This document shows positions 19,382 through 25,948 of a stretch of 64,000 nucleotides of DNA, in pieces (the stretch's first letter is position 1; each line of letters starts with the position of its first letter). The notes beneath the pieces were generated by a model. It was not told the origin of the DNA and made no database searches. It saw only the letters and a list, made by a program, of their open reading frames with translations. The stretch is taken from the NCBI RefSeq assembly GCF_002220095.1, contig NZ_CP022372.1, positions 4,962,501 to 5,026,500 on the forward strand. Direction: 5' to 3'. A program made the position numbers and the translations under genes. Source of the DNA: Bosea sp. AS-1 (GTDB lineage: Bacteria; Pseudomonadota; Alphaproteobacteria; Rhizobiales; Beijerinckiaceae).

Positions 19382-20611
19382 ATGGCTTCCGAAGCTGAGT
19401 TCCGAAAAGCGAAGCCCGCTGACAAGCCGTACAAGATCACGGATGGGGGCGGATTGCACCTTTTCGTCAGCACCGCGGGCGGAAAATCGTGGCGCTACCG
19501 CTACGAGTTCGGCGGCAAGGAAAAGCTTTTGACCCTCGGGCAATACCCGGTCATGGGTCTGGCCGATGCCCGCAAGGCCCGGGACGAAGCTAAAGGCGTG
19601 CTTCGTGAGGGCAGAGACCCGAGCATCGCCAAAAAGCAGCGCCGCATCCTCTCCGCCCAGCAGGCCACCGAGACATTCGAGGTTGTTGCCCGGGAATGGC
19701 ACACGGTCAACAAATCGCGTTGGACCGAGGTGCACCAGGCCGACATCCTCGAATCGCTCGTGCGCGATGCCTTCCCGGCCATAGGCGCGTACCCGGTTCG
19801 CGACGTGACGGTGGCGGACGTGCTTGCCGTTCTGCGAGACATCGAAGCCCGGGGCGCCAACGAGACGGCGCGGCGTGTTCGCCAGCGCATCTCGAATGTC
19901 TTTTCCTTCGCGATTGCCGCGGGCATGGCTGACAGGAACCCGGCCGATACGGTGGCTGGCGCCATGGCCCCGGTTGTCCGTGGACGCCAGCCGGCTATCA
20001 CGGATTTGTTGGAAGCCCGCAAGATCATGCCGAAGTGCGAGGCCATGCCGGCGCACCCGCTGACGAAACTTGCGCACCGACTGCTGGCGCTGACCGTGGT
20101 TCGCCCGGGCGTCATTCTCAATCTGCCGTGGTCCGAGCTGCCGCCCGGGGCGGACACCTGGGTTATCCCGGCCGCCCGTATGAAACTCGCCAAGCACATC
20201 AAGCAGGCAGGGCAGCGCGATCATGTCGTGCCGCTCACTCGCCAAGCCAAAGAGGTCATCGAAGCAGCCCGCACGATGTCCGGTCTTGGCCCTTACGTCT
20301 TCCCGAACTACCGAAACGCCCATCGACCCATGACAGAGGGCGCGATGCGCCTCATGCTGACCAAGGCGGGTTTTCAGGATGAGCATGTTGCCCATGGGTG
20401 GCGCTCGACCTTCTCGACGGTGATGAATGAACTCTACCCGGGCGATCGGCACATCATCGACTTGATGCTTGCCCATAAGGCCAAGGATGAAGTGGAAGCG
20501 GCCTATAACCGCGCTCTCCATCTAGGGCGCCGAGCCGAGCTGGCGCAGTTATGGGCCGATCTGATTTGTCATGGTCTACAGCCGGCGGCGAACTTGCTGC
20601 CGGCCCGTTAG
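19382..20611 (+). CDS. int: Tyrosine recombinase/integrase, P4 type
   Basis: 409 aa from the ATG at 19382. An N-terminal DUF4102-type arm-binding domain (residues ~15-85: DGGGLHLFVSTAGGKSWRYR, then TLGQYPVMGLADAR), a core-binding SAM-like domain (~100-190), and a catalytic domain with the tyrosine-recombinase residues R241 (VVRPGVI), H338-x-x-R341 (AHGWR), H365 (LAHKAKDE) and nucleophile Y375 (AAYNRA). It integrates and excises the prophage at the adjacent tRNA-Ser. The stop overlaps by 4 bp the stop of the convergent AlpA-like gene. Confidence 0.95.
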   Translation: MASEAEFRKAKPADKPYKITDGGGLHLFVSTAGGKSWRYRYEFGGKEKLLTLGQYPVMGLADARKARDEAKGVLREGRDPSIAKKQRRILSAQQATETFEVVAREWHTVNKSRWTEVHQADILESLVRDAFPAIGAYPVRDVTVADVLAVLRDIEARGANETARRVRQRISNVFSFAIAAGMADRNPADTVAGAMAPVVRGRQPAITDLLEARKIMPKCEAMPAHPLTKLAHRLLALTVVRPGVILNLPWSELPPGADTWVIPAARMKLAKHIKQAGQRDHVVPLTRQAKEVIEAARTMSGLGPYVFPNYRNAHRPMTEGAMRLMLTKAGFQDEHVAHGWRSTFSTVMNELYPGDRHIIDLMLAHKAKDEVEAAYNRALHLGRRAELAQLWADLICHGLQPAANLLPAR

Positions 20612-20808
20612 GACGCTTTCGCGTCAAGCGTGGCGATCCACGCATCAATCTCGGATTCCCGCCACCGTACGCAGCGGTCAGAGAGCTTGATCCCCTTCGG
20701 AAACTTGCCGAGCTTGATCAGCTCGTAGATCCATGTGGTGCCCAGCGAGGTCTTTTTCTTGACCTCGGGCAACGCTAGAAGACGGTCCGACACAACAGCC
20801 CCCCTCAT
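20608..20808 (-). CDS. AlpA-like HTH protein (probable excisionase/regulator)
   Basis: 66 aa. A MerR/AlpA-type winged HTH: LLALPEVKKKTSLGTTWIYELIKLGKFPKGIKLS is split over the helix-turn-helix and the RCVRWRESEIDAWI wing/C-terminal helix. AlpA-type proteins act as excisionases or as regulators of the neighbouring P4-type integrase. It is the last gene of the leftward operon and is convergent with int, which fits directional control of excision upon induction. Confidence 0.85.
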   Translation of the reverse strand: MRGAVVSDRLLALPEVKKKTSLGTTWIYELIKLGKFPKGIKLSDRCVRWRESEIDAWIATLDAKAS

Positions 20809-21236
20809 GGTGAAGCCTTGGGGGCTGGCCGATCTCCATTTGTGGCATCCGCGAGATCGGCTTTGCCGTCCTCCAGAGCATGAAGACAGGCACAGAGCAG
20901 CGCGCGGGCTGGGCTTGTCAGGAAAGCCGTCTCAATGACCCTGCCGTGCGCCCATGGCTCAGCGACAGTTGCCCAATGCTGGCGGCCCTCCTCCTCAGCC
21001 TGGTCGCGATGAACCGACCAACTCCACCCCGGCAGCTTCTGCTCGATCAGAGAGAGGACGGAATCGAGGCTGGTGGTGTAGCGGGGTAGCCAATTCGGCC
21101 GCTCGCGGCGGTCAATAGCCGCTTCCCGAGCGCTGCCGACACCGGGCCCCGAAAGCGCATCAAAGATAGCGCCGTCCAGTTCTGCGCTAGACGCCGTCCC
21201 CTCCTCCACGCGGGCGATCAATGCGGAGAGGGTCAT
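20805..21236 (-). CDS. Phage protein with ABA-sandwich-like domain
   Basis: 143 aa from the ATG at 21236 (MTLSALIARVEEG). The segment RPNWLPRYTTSLDSVLSLIEQKLPGW followed by a C-terminal ALLCACLHALE resembles the phage ABA-sandwich family found in many siphophage and myophage genomes. Function unknown. It overlaps its neighbours by 4 bp on both sides in the leftward early operon. Confidence 0.72.
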   Translation of the reverse strand: MTLSALIARVEEGTASSAELDGAIFDALSGPGVGSAREAAIDRRERPNWLPRYTTSLDSVLSLIEQKLPGWSWSVHRDQAEEEGRQHWATVAEPWAHGRVIETAFLTSPARALLCACLHALEDGKADLADATNGDRPAPKASP

Positions 21237-21526
21237 GGACCGTCTCCTGCTTTGGGCTTCCCGGTATGCCACTTGCGCACACGTGCTGCTTCTTGACGGC
21301 ACGCAATCGCCTGAACACTCGCCAGTTCGGCACCGTCATCGCTGGTGAACCACGGCGTAATCATCACGCCGCCATCCAGACCGTTCTGGATTTCACCAGC
21401 AATCCCGAGAAAGCCCTTCATCGAATGCGCGATGATAATGCGCATGTAACGCGGGGCCACGACTGCCGCGGCCATGAGCAACCACTTTGATGCACCCAAG
21501 CGGAGATTGGTCAGAAAATCAGCCAT
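21233..21526 (-). CDS. Hypothetical phage protein
   Basis: 97 aa; not recognised. An N-terminal amphipathic/hydrophobic region (ASKWLLMAAAVVAPRYM) and a charged C-terminus (CRQEAARVRKWHTGKPKAGDG). The start overlaps the stop of the upstream gene at 21526, and the stop overlaps the next gene's ATG, typical of a tightly packed early phage operon. Confidence 0.6.
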   Translation of the reverse strand: MADFLTNLRLGASKWLLMAAAVVAPRYMRIIIAHSMKGFLGIAGEIQNGLDGGVMITPWFTSDDGAELASVQAIACRQEAARVRKWHTGKPKAGDGP

Positions 21527-21678
21527 CAGAGCCCATCTCCGTTCACATGCTCATGCATCTCGGGCTCGGGCTCCCTGAAGAACCACACGCCAATCCTGAC
21601 CAGCACATAGACAGCCAAGCAGACAATGAAGGTGATCGCGCCTTGGGCTGGGGTGAGAAGGGGTTCATGCCAGTTCAT
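21526..21678 (-). CDS. Small membrane protein (50 aa)
   Basis: MNWHEPLLTP start with one transmembrane helix (AITFIVCLAVYVLVRIGVWFF) and an acidic tail. The ATG at 21678 is chosen because a consensus AGGAGGT lies 7 nt upstream. The topology resembles small phage inner-membrane proteins, but no family was recognised. Confidence 0.65.
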   Translation of the reverse strand: MNWHEPLLTPAQGAITFIVCLAVYVLVRIGVWFFREPEPEMHEHVNGDGL

Positions 21679-21953
21679 GCCGAGACCTCCTGCTTGGAGG
21701 GGTTCAGCATCGCCTTGAAGATCGAGATGTCGGTCTTGCGCTCGATGACGGGGCGGAAGCGCTCGGACAAATACCCGTATTCTGGATAGACCGCTGTCGC
21801 TTCCACGAGCCACACCGCCATATGGCCATCAGGGGCTCGGCTATATCGAGCCACCGTGTAAATGTGTCCGGCCTTCAAGGACAGCGCGGGCAATCCAGTC
21901 TTAAGCGGGCCGATCGTCAGACACTCAACCTTCTGCCCAACATAGAAAGCCAT
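21675..21953 (-). CDS. Hypothetical phage protein with SH3-like character
   Basis: 92 aa: MAFYVGQKVECLTIGP then an AGHIYTVARYS segment. The pattern of short strands, 'VGQKV' and 'GHIYTV' resembles a small beta-barrel. The C-terminal FRPVIERKTDISIFKAML segment recurs in alphaproteobacterial prophages, as I recall. Function unknown. Start and stop overlap neighbours. Confidence 0.68.
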   Translation of the reverse strand: MAFYVGQKVECLTIGPLKTGLPALSLKAGHIYTVARYSRAPDGHMAVWLVEATAVYPEYGYLSERFRPVIERKTDISIFKAMLNPSKQEVSA

Positions 21954-21956
21954 AGC

Positions 21957-22121
21957 TCAGCCTCCCCATATCGATAGAAAACCGCCGATACCGGCGAAGA
22001 AGAAAAGCGTCGCCACCAGCTTGAGCGCCGTCGTCCCGATATCGTCTCGGGGCCACGCTTCGGGGGTGGGGAGGTAGACCGCAGGCTGGGGAGCATGCGG
22101 GAAGGCGATGACGGTGGTCAT
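21957..22121 (-). CDS. Small membrane protein (54 aa)
   Basis: Reads MTTVIAFPHAPQPAVYLPTP then a soluble linker and one C-terminal transmembrane helix (LVATLFFFAGIGGFLSIWG). It begins at 22121, overlapping the upstream gene's stop (22118), and ends just before the next gene. This tight fit supports it as a real gene despite its size. Confidence 0.62.
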   Translation of the reverse strand: MTTVIAFPHAPQPAVYLPTPEAWPRDDIGTTALKLVATLFFFAGIGGFLSIWGG

Positions 22122-22348
22122 GCTGCGCTCCTGATGGCTTGCCGGTTGCGGACGCGCAGACGCTGCGAAAAGCGGGCGCGCTCGACCATGGCGGAGACGA
22201 TCTCTTCGACCTGCTCGTCAGTGAAGAACGAGAGTCCGCGACGGGCGAGAATCCGGTCCAGTGCGGCTGACCAGTCGAGGCAATGAACGCCGTCGAAGTC
22301 CTTGGCGAAGCGCTCCTGGCGCTCGCGGGTGGTTTGCGCACCCATCAC
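22118..22348 (-). CDS. Hypothetical phage protein (76 aa)
   Basis: A charged, mostly helical small protein (MMGAQTTRERQERFAKDF; FFTDEQVEEIVSAMVERARF). Not recognised. Its start overlaps the stop of the upstream gene by 4 bp and its stop overlaps the next gene's ATG. Confidence 0.65.
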   Translation of the reverse strand: MMGAQTTRERQERFAKDFDGVHCLDWSAALDRILARRGLSFFTDEQVEEIVSAMVERARFSQRLRVRNRQAIRSAA

Positions 22349-22710
22349 CGCACCTCCAGTCCGCGCGCGATGTCCTTGCCGAGCTGATAGCGCGCGTCAG
22401 CATAGGCGGCGCGGTCAGCACCATCGAGCTCTTCCCTGACATGGTCGGAAATGGCCTGTGTGGCCTTGTCGTGCGCCTCTGCGGCGGCAACGATCAGCGC
22501 ATAAAGCGGGTGGTCACCGGCAAGCCTGGTCAGCGTATGCTTGATGCTGAACTTCGGGCCTGGCGTCGCGATGTCGACCCAGATCGTATCGATCGTCCAC
22601 GAGCCGTCCGGCTTGGCATCCAAATCCAGATCACCGTTGAAATGGATCTGCGCGTGCTTCGTGGTAGGGAAAAGGTTGAGCTCTTCGGCTTGGTAGGTGA
22701 CCGCGTACAT
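22345..22710 (-). CDS. Hypothetical phage protein, first gene of leftward early operon
   Basis: 121 aa from the ATG at 22710 (MYAVTYQAEELNLFPTTKHA), preceded by GGAGAGA. A beta-rich N-terminus with a FNGDLDLDAKPDGSWTIDTIWVD segment, then a helical C-terminus. Not recognised. It is the first gene after a promoter carrying two copies of the phage repressor operator, so it should be off in the lysogen. Confidence 0.72.
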   Translation of the reverse strand: MYAVTYQAEELNLFPTTKHAQIHFNGDLDLDAKPDGSWTIDTIWVDIATPGPKFSIKHTLTRLAGDHPLYALIVAAAEAHDKATQAISDHVREELDGADRAAYADARYQLGKDIARGLEVR

Positions 22711-22735
22711 GGGGTCTCTCCTCTGGGGTGAGGAG

Positions 22736-22764
22736 AAGATGTGCGAAACGCACGGATAAGTCAA
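22736..22764 (-). promoter_or_regulatory. Leftward early promoter candidate
   Basis: On the minus strand, TTGACT (22764-22759) and a weak CATCTT (22741-22736) are spaced 17 bp. Operator copy 22741-22753 fills the spacer, so bound repressor would block RNA polymerase. Confidence 0.55.
22741..22753. promoter_or_regulatory. Phage repressor operator OL1 (GTGCGAAACGCAC)
   Basis: A perfect 5-bp inverted repeat GTGCG-AAA-CGCAC. It shares the GTGCR-N3-YGCAC pattern with three other sites at 22776, 23832 and 23880. Confidence 0.7.
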
Positions 22765-22775
22765 CAGCAAAGTGC

Positions 22776-22788
22776 GTGCACTGCGCAC
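22776..22788. promoter_or_regulatory. Phage repressor operator OL2 (GTGCACTGCGCAC)
   Basis: GTGCA-CTG-CGCAC, the second operator copy 35 bp from OL1 (start to start), upstream of the leftward -35 box. Confidence 0.65.
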
Positions 22789-22885
22789 TTATTTTTACTG
22801 ACGTGAACCGGCAGTGATTCGACTCGACTCTTAATGCGGGGTCTGCTTGATTAAGAACATATCAAGAACTAAGGCAGGGCTGGCT

Positions 22886-23110
22886 ATGAGTATGAGTTGG
22901 TCAGGGGCGGCGCCTTCTCCGCATTTTCACACGATCCCAGCACTTCTGGTCCGGTGCGCTTGCGGGCATGGCAAGACGCTATCCCGCGCCGATCTGGCAG
23001 GGCTTGTGCAAAAAGGGATCGTGACAACACACCAGCTCCGTCCGAAGCTCAAATGCTCGGTCTGCGAAGCCAAGGATGGCCTAGAGCTGGTTCCGGTCTT
23101 GCGTGGCTAG
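22886..23110 (+). CDS. Small zinc-ribbon-like phage protein
   Basis: 74 aa from the ATG at 22886 (a TTG at 22847 is an alternative). It contains CAC at about residue 24-26 and CSVC near residue 57-60 with intervening GHGKTLSRADLAGL, i.e. two Cys pairs that could bind zinc. It lies on the plus strand between the leftward promoter and the convergent repressor gene; the stops overlap by 4 bp. It may be expressed from the lysogen. Function unknown. Confidence 0.65.
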   Translation: MSMSWSGAAPSPHFHTIPALLVRCACGHGKTLSRADLAGLVQKGIVTTHQLRPKLKCSVCEAKDGLELVPVLRG

Positions 23111-23829
23111 AAGCCCAGCAATTCGTTCTGGGGGATAACCCGTAGGAGCTGCCTCACCTCATCGCGCGAGAAATTCAGCACGCCATGCGGATTGAATTGT
23201 TCGACCGTGATTTTTGAGGCATTCGCGGCCAATAGTTTCTTGATATAGGCCTTGCCGGGGCGGCCCTCTTCCTTCGGGTGTAGCTCGACGACGACATATT
23301 CACCGATGGCAGGCTTACGCTTCTCGATATATAGCCGCTCTCCATCTTCGTATTTCGGATACATGCTAACATTCGAGACGCGCAGAGCAAACACATCCTT
23401 CCTGTGCAGCAACCCTGGAGGTCGCTTTACAAGATCGACAACCTGCCCGTTGAACTCGAAAGCGCTCTCGTCTTTGCCGTCGCCAGCCATTGCGGCGCCA
23501 AGCTCTTCAATATCCCGAGGCCCTGCCGCTGATGGCAGGTAGACGGGGCCATCCTCAATTACAGCGTTGGGCTCAGGTTCCGATATTTTGATGAGGGAAT
23601 CTTCCCCTGGCCCGGCACCTTCGCCATTGAGCAACCAGCCGATAGAGACCTTAAATGCCTTCGCGTAATCGGCGGCCGCCCGCGAGAGGCCGCGAAGCCC
23701 TCGTTCGTGCTGGCTGTATGTTTCATAGTTGAAGCCCAGGCGCAGAGCAGCCTCACGCGCGCTGGAAAAGCCGCGCGCCTCACGGGCTTTTTGAAGCCGG
23801 ACCGCTTGTTCGGGGCGCTCATCTGACAT
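23107..23829 (-). CDS. CI-type phage repressor (XRE HTH + S24/LexA-like domain)
   Basis: 240 aa from the ATG at 23829. Residues ~9-68 form an XRE HTH (LQKAREARGFSSAREAALRLGFNYETYSQHERG in two pieces). Residues ~125-235 are an S24 peptidase-like C-domain with Ser155 in VSNVSMYP and Lys197/198 in AYIKKLL, the Ser/Lys dyad arrangement of LexA and CI. An Ala-Gly (102-103) in the linker is a candidate self-cleavage site. It maintains lysogeny and probably responds to SOS/RecA. An operator copy lies 3 bp upstream of its start, indicating autoregulation. Confidence 0.93.
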   Translation of the reverse strand: MSDERPEQAVRLQKAREARGFSSAREAALRLGFNYETYSQHERGLRGLSRAAADYAKAFKVSIGWLLNGEGAGPGEDSLIKISEPEPNAVIEDGPVYLPSAAGPRDIEELGAAMAGDGKDESAFEFNGQVVDLVKRPPGLLHRKDVFALRVSNVSMYPKYEDGERLYIEKRKPAIGEYVVVELHPKEEGRPGKAYIKKLLAANASKITVEQFNPHGVLNFSRDEVRQLLRVIPQNELLGF

Positions 23830-23831
23830 TT

Positions 23832-23844
23832 GTGCAGAATGCAC
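23832..23844. promoter_or_regulatory. Phage repressor operator OR1 (GTGCAGAATGCAC)
   Basis: A perfect inverted repeat GTGCA-GAA-TGCAC, 2 bp upstream of the cI ATG. It should mediate autorepression. Confidence 0.72.
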
Positions 23845-23866
23845 CGAATCATCCGTGCAATTCGAC

Positions 23867-23897
23867 TTGACATGAGTGCGTGCATAATGCACATATA
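23867..23897 (+). promoter_or_regulatory. Rightward early promoter candidate (leaderless cro)
   Basis: A consensus -35 TTGACA (23867-23872). Spacings of 17-19 bp give -10 hexamers CACATA to CATATA, ending at 23895-23897. The transcript would begin at or next to the ATG at 23903, i.e. a leaderless mRNA. OR2 lies in the spacer. Confidence 0.45.
23880..23892. promoter_or_regulatory. Phage repressor operator OR2 (GTGCATAATGCAC)
   Basis: A perfect inverted repeat GTGCA-TAA-TGCAC, 10 bp upstream of the Cro-like ATG and 48 bp from OR1. A half-site GTGCA lies between them at 23855-23859. Confidence 0.72.
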
Positions 23898-23902
23898 ATG
23901 GC

Positions 23903-24079
23903 ATGGACGCACCGATCGACATCAGAGCCCTGCGGGAACGCCTTCGCTGGACGCAGGACGATCTCGCCAAATTTCTCGGTCTCGACCGCTCGAGCGTGTC
24001 TCGAATGGAAAACGGACAGAGACCAAAAGGGCCGGTCGCGAAGCTTCTCCGCGAATTGTCCGATGGAAAGGCAGCCTGA
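23903..24079 (+). CDS. Cro-like XRE-family HTH protein (58 aa)
   Basis: MDAPIDIRALRERLRWTQDD then LAKFLGLDRSSVSRMENGQR: a complete XRE helix-turn-helix with almost nothing else, the size of a Cro protein. It is divergent from the CI-type repressor with 73 bp between starts, and two repressor operators fill that gap. It probably competes for these operators to drive the lytic switch. It heads the rightward operon and is followed 1 bp after its stop by the next small gene. Confidence 0.85.
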   Translation: MDAPIDIRALRERLRWTQDDLAKFLGLDRSSVSRMENGQRPKGPVAKLLRELSDGKAA

Positions 24080-24080
24080 C

Positions 24081-24197
24081 ATGCGCCTCCCGATCAATTT
24101 TCTCACCTGTATTGTCTTATGTGCGGCCTCAATTCTCGCGCTCTCGACATTCGCATTTCCGGCTTTTCTGGTCTTGGCACTGCTGGGGCTGAAATGA
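24081..24197 (+). CDS. Tiny membrane peptide (38 aa)
   Basis: MRLPINFLTCIVLCAASILA then a Phe/Leu-rich helix. Nearly the whole chain is one transmembrane segment. It starts 1 bp after the cro stop and its stop overlaps the next ATG (ATGA), which supports translation. Function unknown. Confidence 0.5.
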   Translation: MRLPINFLTCIVLCAASILALSTFAFPAFLVLALLGLK

Positions 24198-24286
24198 AAC
24201 CAGACAGCCTTTTCTGTACCGCAATAACGACTTTGGCCGCTCTGTCGGCGGCCAAGTCATGGTTGCAAGCATTTGGGTGGCTTTAA
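24194..24286 (+). CDS. Possible 30-aa peptide
   Basis: MKPDSLFCTAITTLAALSAA plus ten residues. It overlaps the previous stop by 4 bp in the operon style of this region. There is no other support; it could be chance. Confidence 0.3.
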   Translation: MKPDSLFCTAITTLAALSAAKSWLQAFGWL

Positions 24287-24474
24287 TGTCTCCTCTGACG
24301 CTTGCGACGGCGGTTTCGAGGCTGTGCCTCAAGTTTAAGCTCGCGCACGATGCGGTTAAACCGCTGCTGCGCAGGTTCGTTGTCATTGGCAACAACAATA
24401 CCATTCTTCTCCAATTCGGCTCGTTGCTTCACGCCTGCCAGCAACTCGGCAACGATCGAATCCAGTCGCTTCAT
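24283..24474 (-). CDS. Hypothetical phage protein on the opposite strand
   Basis: 63 aa from the ATG at 24474 (a TTG start at 24498 is also possible). It contains ELEKNGIVVANDNEPAQQRF and a very basic C-terminus (RNRRRKRQRRH), suggesting nucleic-acid binding. It interrupts the plus-strand early genes and is divergent from the gene at 24567, with a palindrome between them. Not recognised. Confidence 0.5.
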   Translation of the reverse strand: MKRLDSIVAELLAGVKQRAELEKNGIVVANDNEPAQQRFNRIVRELKLEAQPRNRRRKRQRRH

Positions 24475-24490
24475 GGTCAAGAACCCCTGT

Positions 24491-24509
24491 TGGTTCAATT
24501 ACTGAACCA
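24491..24509. promoter_or_regulatory. 19-bp palindrome between divergent early genes
   Basis: TGGTTCA-ATTAC-TGAACCA: 7-bp perfect arms with a 5-bp spacer, located between divergent starts at 24474 (minus) and 24567 (plus). It differs in sequence from the GTGCR-N3-YGCAC operators, so it would serve a second regulator. Confidence 0.45.
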
Positions 24510-24566
24510 CACAAGGATTCCAACGCCGTGGAAACTTTCTCCAATGCCTACAAGAGGGTACACCAC

Positions 24567-24938
24567 ATGACTGCCAGCGTGTTGCTTGAAGCGCGAGGCC
24601 ATGTGTCCGCACTAGTCGGTCCGCAACAGCGCGGCGACTACCTCAAGAATGCGATCCCTCGGGTTGCTCGCCGCCTCGGCCTGTCCGAACGCCGCGTCAA
24701 AGCCTTCCTCTATGGCGAAGCCAAATCCATCCGAGCGGACGAGATGGACGCGCTCCGACATGCCGCCGAAACCGCCGCCCGCAAGAAGGCTACCAATGGG
24801 ACACTCGAATACGCCACCCGGCTCGAAGCCGATGCTGAAGCGCTGGAAGCGATCGATCCTGATTTTCATCGGGAATCGATTGATCGCCTCAGGAACACGG
24901 CTCGCCTCATTCGGCGCGCTGTTGCTGGCGAGGGCTGA
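24567..24938 (+). CDS. HTH-containing phage protein
   Basis: 123 aa from the ATG at 24567 (an upstream GTG at 24528 is possible). It contains AIPRVARRLGLSERRVKAFLYGEAKSIRADEMDALRHAAET in sections, a helix-turn-helix-like arrangement reminiscent of YdaS/XRE-type DNA-binding proteins, then a helical C-terminus. It may be a regulator of the early operon, with the palindrome just upstream a candidate target. No specific family assigned. Confidence 0.65.
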   Translation: MTASVLLEARGHVSALVGPQQRGDYLKNAIPRVARRLGLSERRVKAFLYGEAKSIRADEMDALRHAAETAARKKATNGTLEYATRLEADAEALEAIDPDFHRESIDRLRNTARLIRRAVAGEG

Positions 24939-24941
24939 TCA

Positions 24942-25406
24942 ATGACCACACCCCCCGAATGGCACGCAAAAGCACGCCGCATGGCCAAGCGCGGCAAATC
25001 GGTCAACGAGATCGCCAAGGCACTCGGCAAGGGCAAGACCACGGTGCGGTGTGCGATCGACAGGGATGCATACCAGCGCCAACTGAAGCTCAGCCGTGAA
25101 CGCAAGGCACGCGAGCGCAAGCAGTTTCATGCCGAAGGCGCTCCCAGCAAGGGGCATGAAATCAAGCACAAGCCCGAACCCTTCATTCAAAGGATCGAGC
25201 GCGTTCCGTCTCCGATCACGCTTCCGACGCTGCGCATTCTTCTGACGCAGCCAGAGACCGAAGTCCGTCGCTTTCGCATTGTCACACCGGCTCGCTCCCG
25301 CACGGAAAGCCCCGGCGCGCGCCGCTGGCGCGAGCATCACGAGTCGATGATCCGGCGCGGGCTCATTCCGACGAAGCCAAGCGTGCTCGAGGAGATGCAT
25401 CCGTGA
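24942..25406 (+). CDS. HTH-containing phage protein
   Basis: 154 aa. The N-terminus (AKARRMAKRGKSVNEIAKAL, then GKGKTTVRCAID) is a clear homeodomain/resolvase-like HTH. A long basic helix follows (RERKARERKQFH), and the C-terminal half is unassigned. Possibly a DNA-binding protein of the replication or regulation module. Its stop overlaps the VRR-NUC gene start by 4 bp. Confidence 0.68.
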   Translation: MTTPPEWHAKARRMAKRGKSVNEIAKALGKGKTTVRCAIDRDAYQRQLKLSRERKARERKQFHAEGAPSKGHEIKHKPEPFIQRIERVPSPITLPTLRILLTQPETEVRRFRIVTPARSRTESPGARRWREHHESMIRRGLIPTKPSVLEEMHP

Positions 25407-25861
25407 CGGCAGAGGACGCCCTGCAGATACAGCTCGTCGCGATCATCAAGCAGTACCTGCGACCCAACGTGCTGTTCTGGCATACGCCCAATGGCGGCAA
25501 GCGCGACAAGCGCACGGCCCGGTTGATGAAGTGTATGGGCGTGCTGCCCGGCGTCGCCGATCTCATTTTTATCCAGCCCGGCCCGAAGGTTGATTTCGTC
25601 GAGATCAAAGAGGGCGACGGACGCATGTCCTCTGACCAGGAGCGCTTCATGGAAGCCTCCCAGCGTTCGGACTGCTCTTACTACTGCGCGACCGGCTTCG
25701 ATGAGGCTATCGCCGTTCTCAATTCCATCGGCGTCCTGCGGGTGCGCCTGACCAATTCCGTTTCCGACGCCGCCAGCGATGTCGGAATGCGCGCGGGAGG
25801 GGCTGGGTCAGCCCATGCTCCTCCCCAATCCCTCACCGAGACGGACCGGGCGCTGACATAG
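25403..25861 (+). CDS. VRR-NUC domain nuclease
   Basis: 152 aa. The VRR-NUC fold of the PD-(D/E)XK superfamily: HTPNGGKRDKRTARLMKCMG, then GVADLIF and the catalytic strand VDFVEIKEGDGRMSSDQERF (E-x-K with D in GVADL). Members act as structure-specific or restriction-like nucleases; many phages carry a stand-alone copy near replication genes, probably for recombination or Holliday-junction processing. The last ~35 residues are low complexity. Confidence 0.87.
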   Translation: MTAEDALQIQLVAIIKQYLRPNVLFWHTPNGGKRDKRTARLMKCMGVLPGVADLIFIQPGPKVDFVEIKEGDGRMSSDQERFMEASQRSDCSYYCATGFDEAIAVLNSIGVLRVRLTNSVSDAASDVGMRAGGAGSAHAPPQSLTETDRALT

Positions 25862-25948
25862 AACGTCGGCATCGGCTGCTCACCGACTCCGCCCCGGTCC
25901 GTCCCGGACCTTCAAGGAGCGCGCAGCCAAAAAGGAGAAGCTGAGCAA

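Noticed and set aside
19226..20521. 431-codon minus-strand open frame opposite the integrase
   Set aside because: The plus strand has all tyrosine recombinase residues; the opposite frame has none.
23894..23899. Perfect TATAAT just upstream of the Cro-like ATG as -10 box
   Set aside because: Its transcript would start inside the coding sequence after the ATG, and the spacing to TTGACA is 21 bp; a slightly upstream -10 is more consistent.
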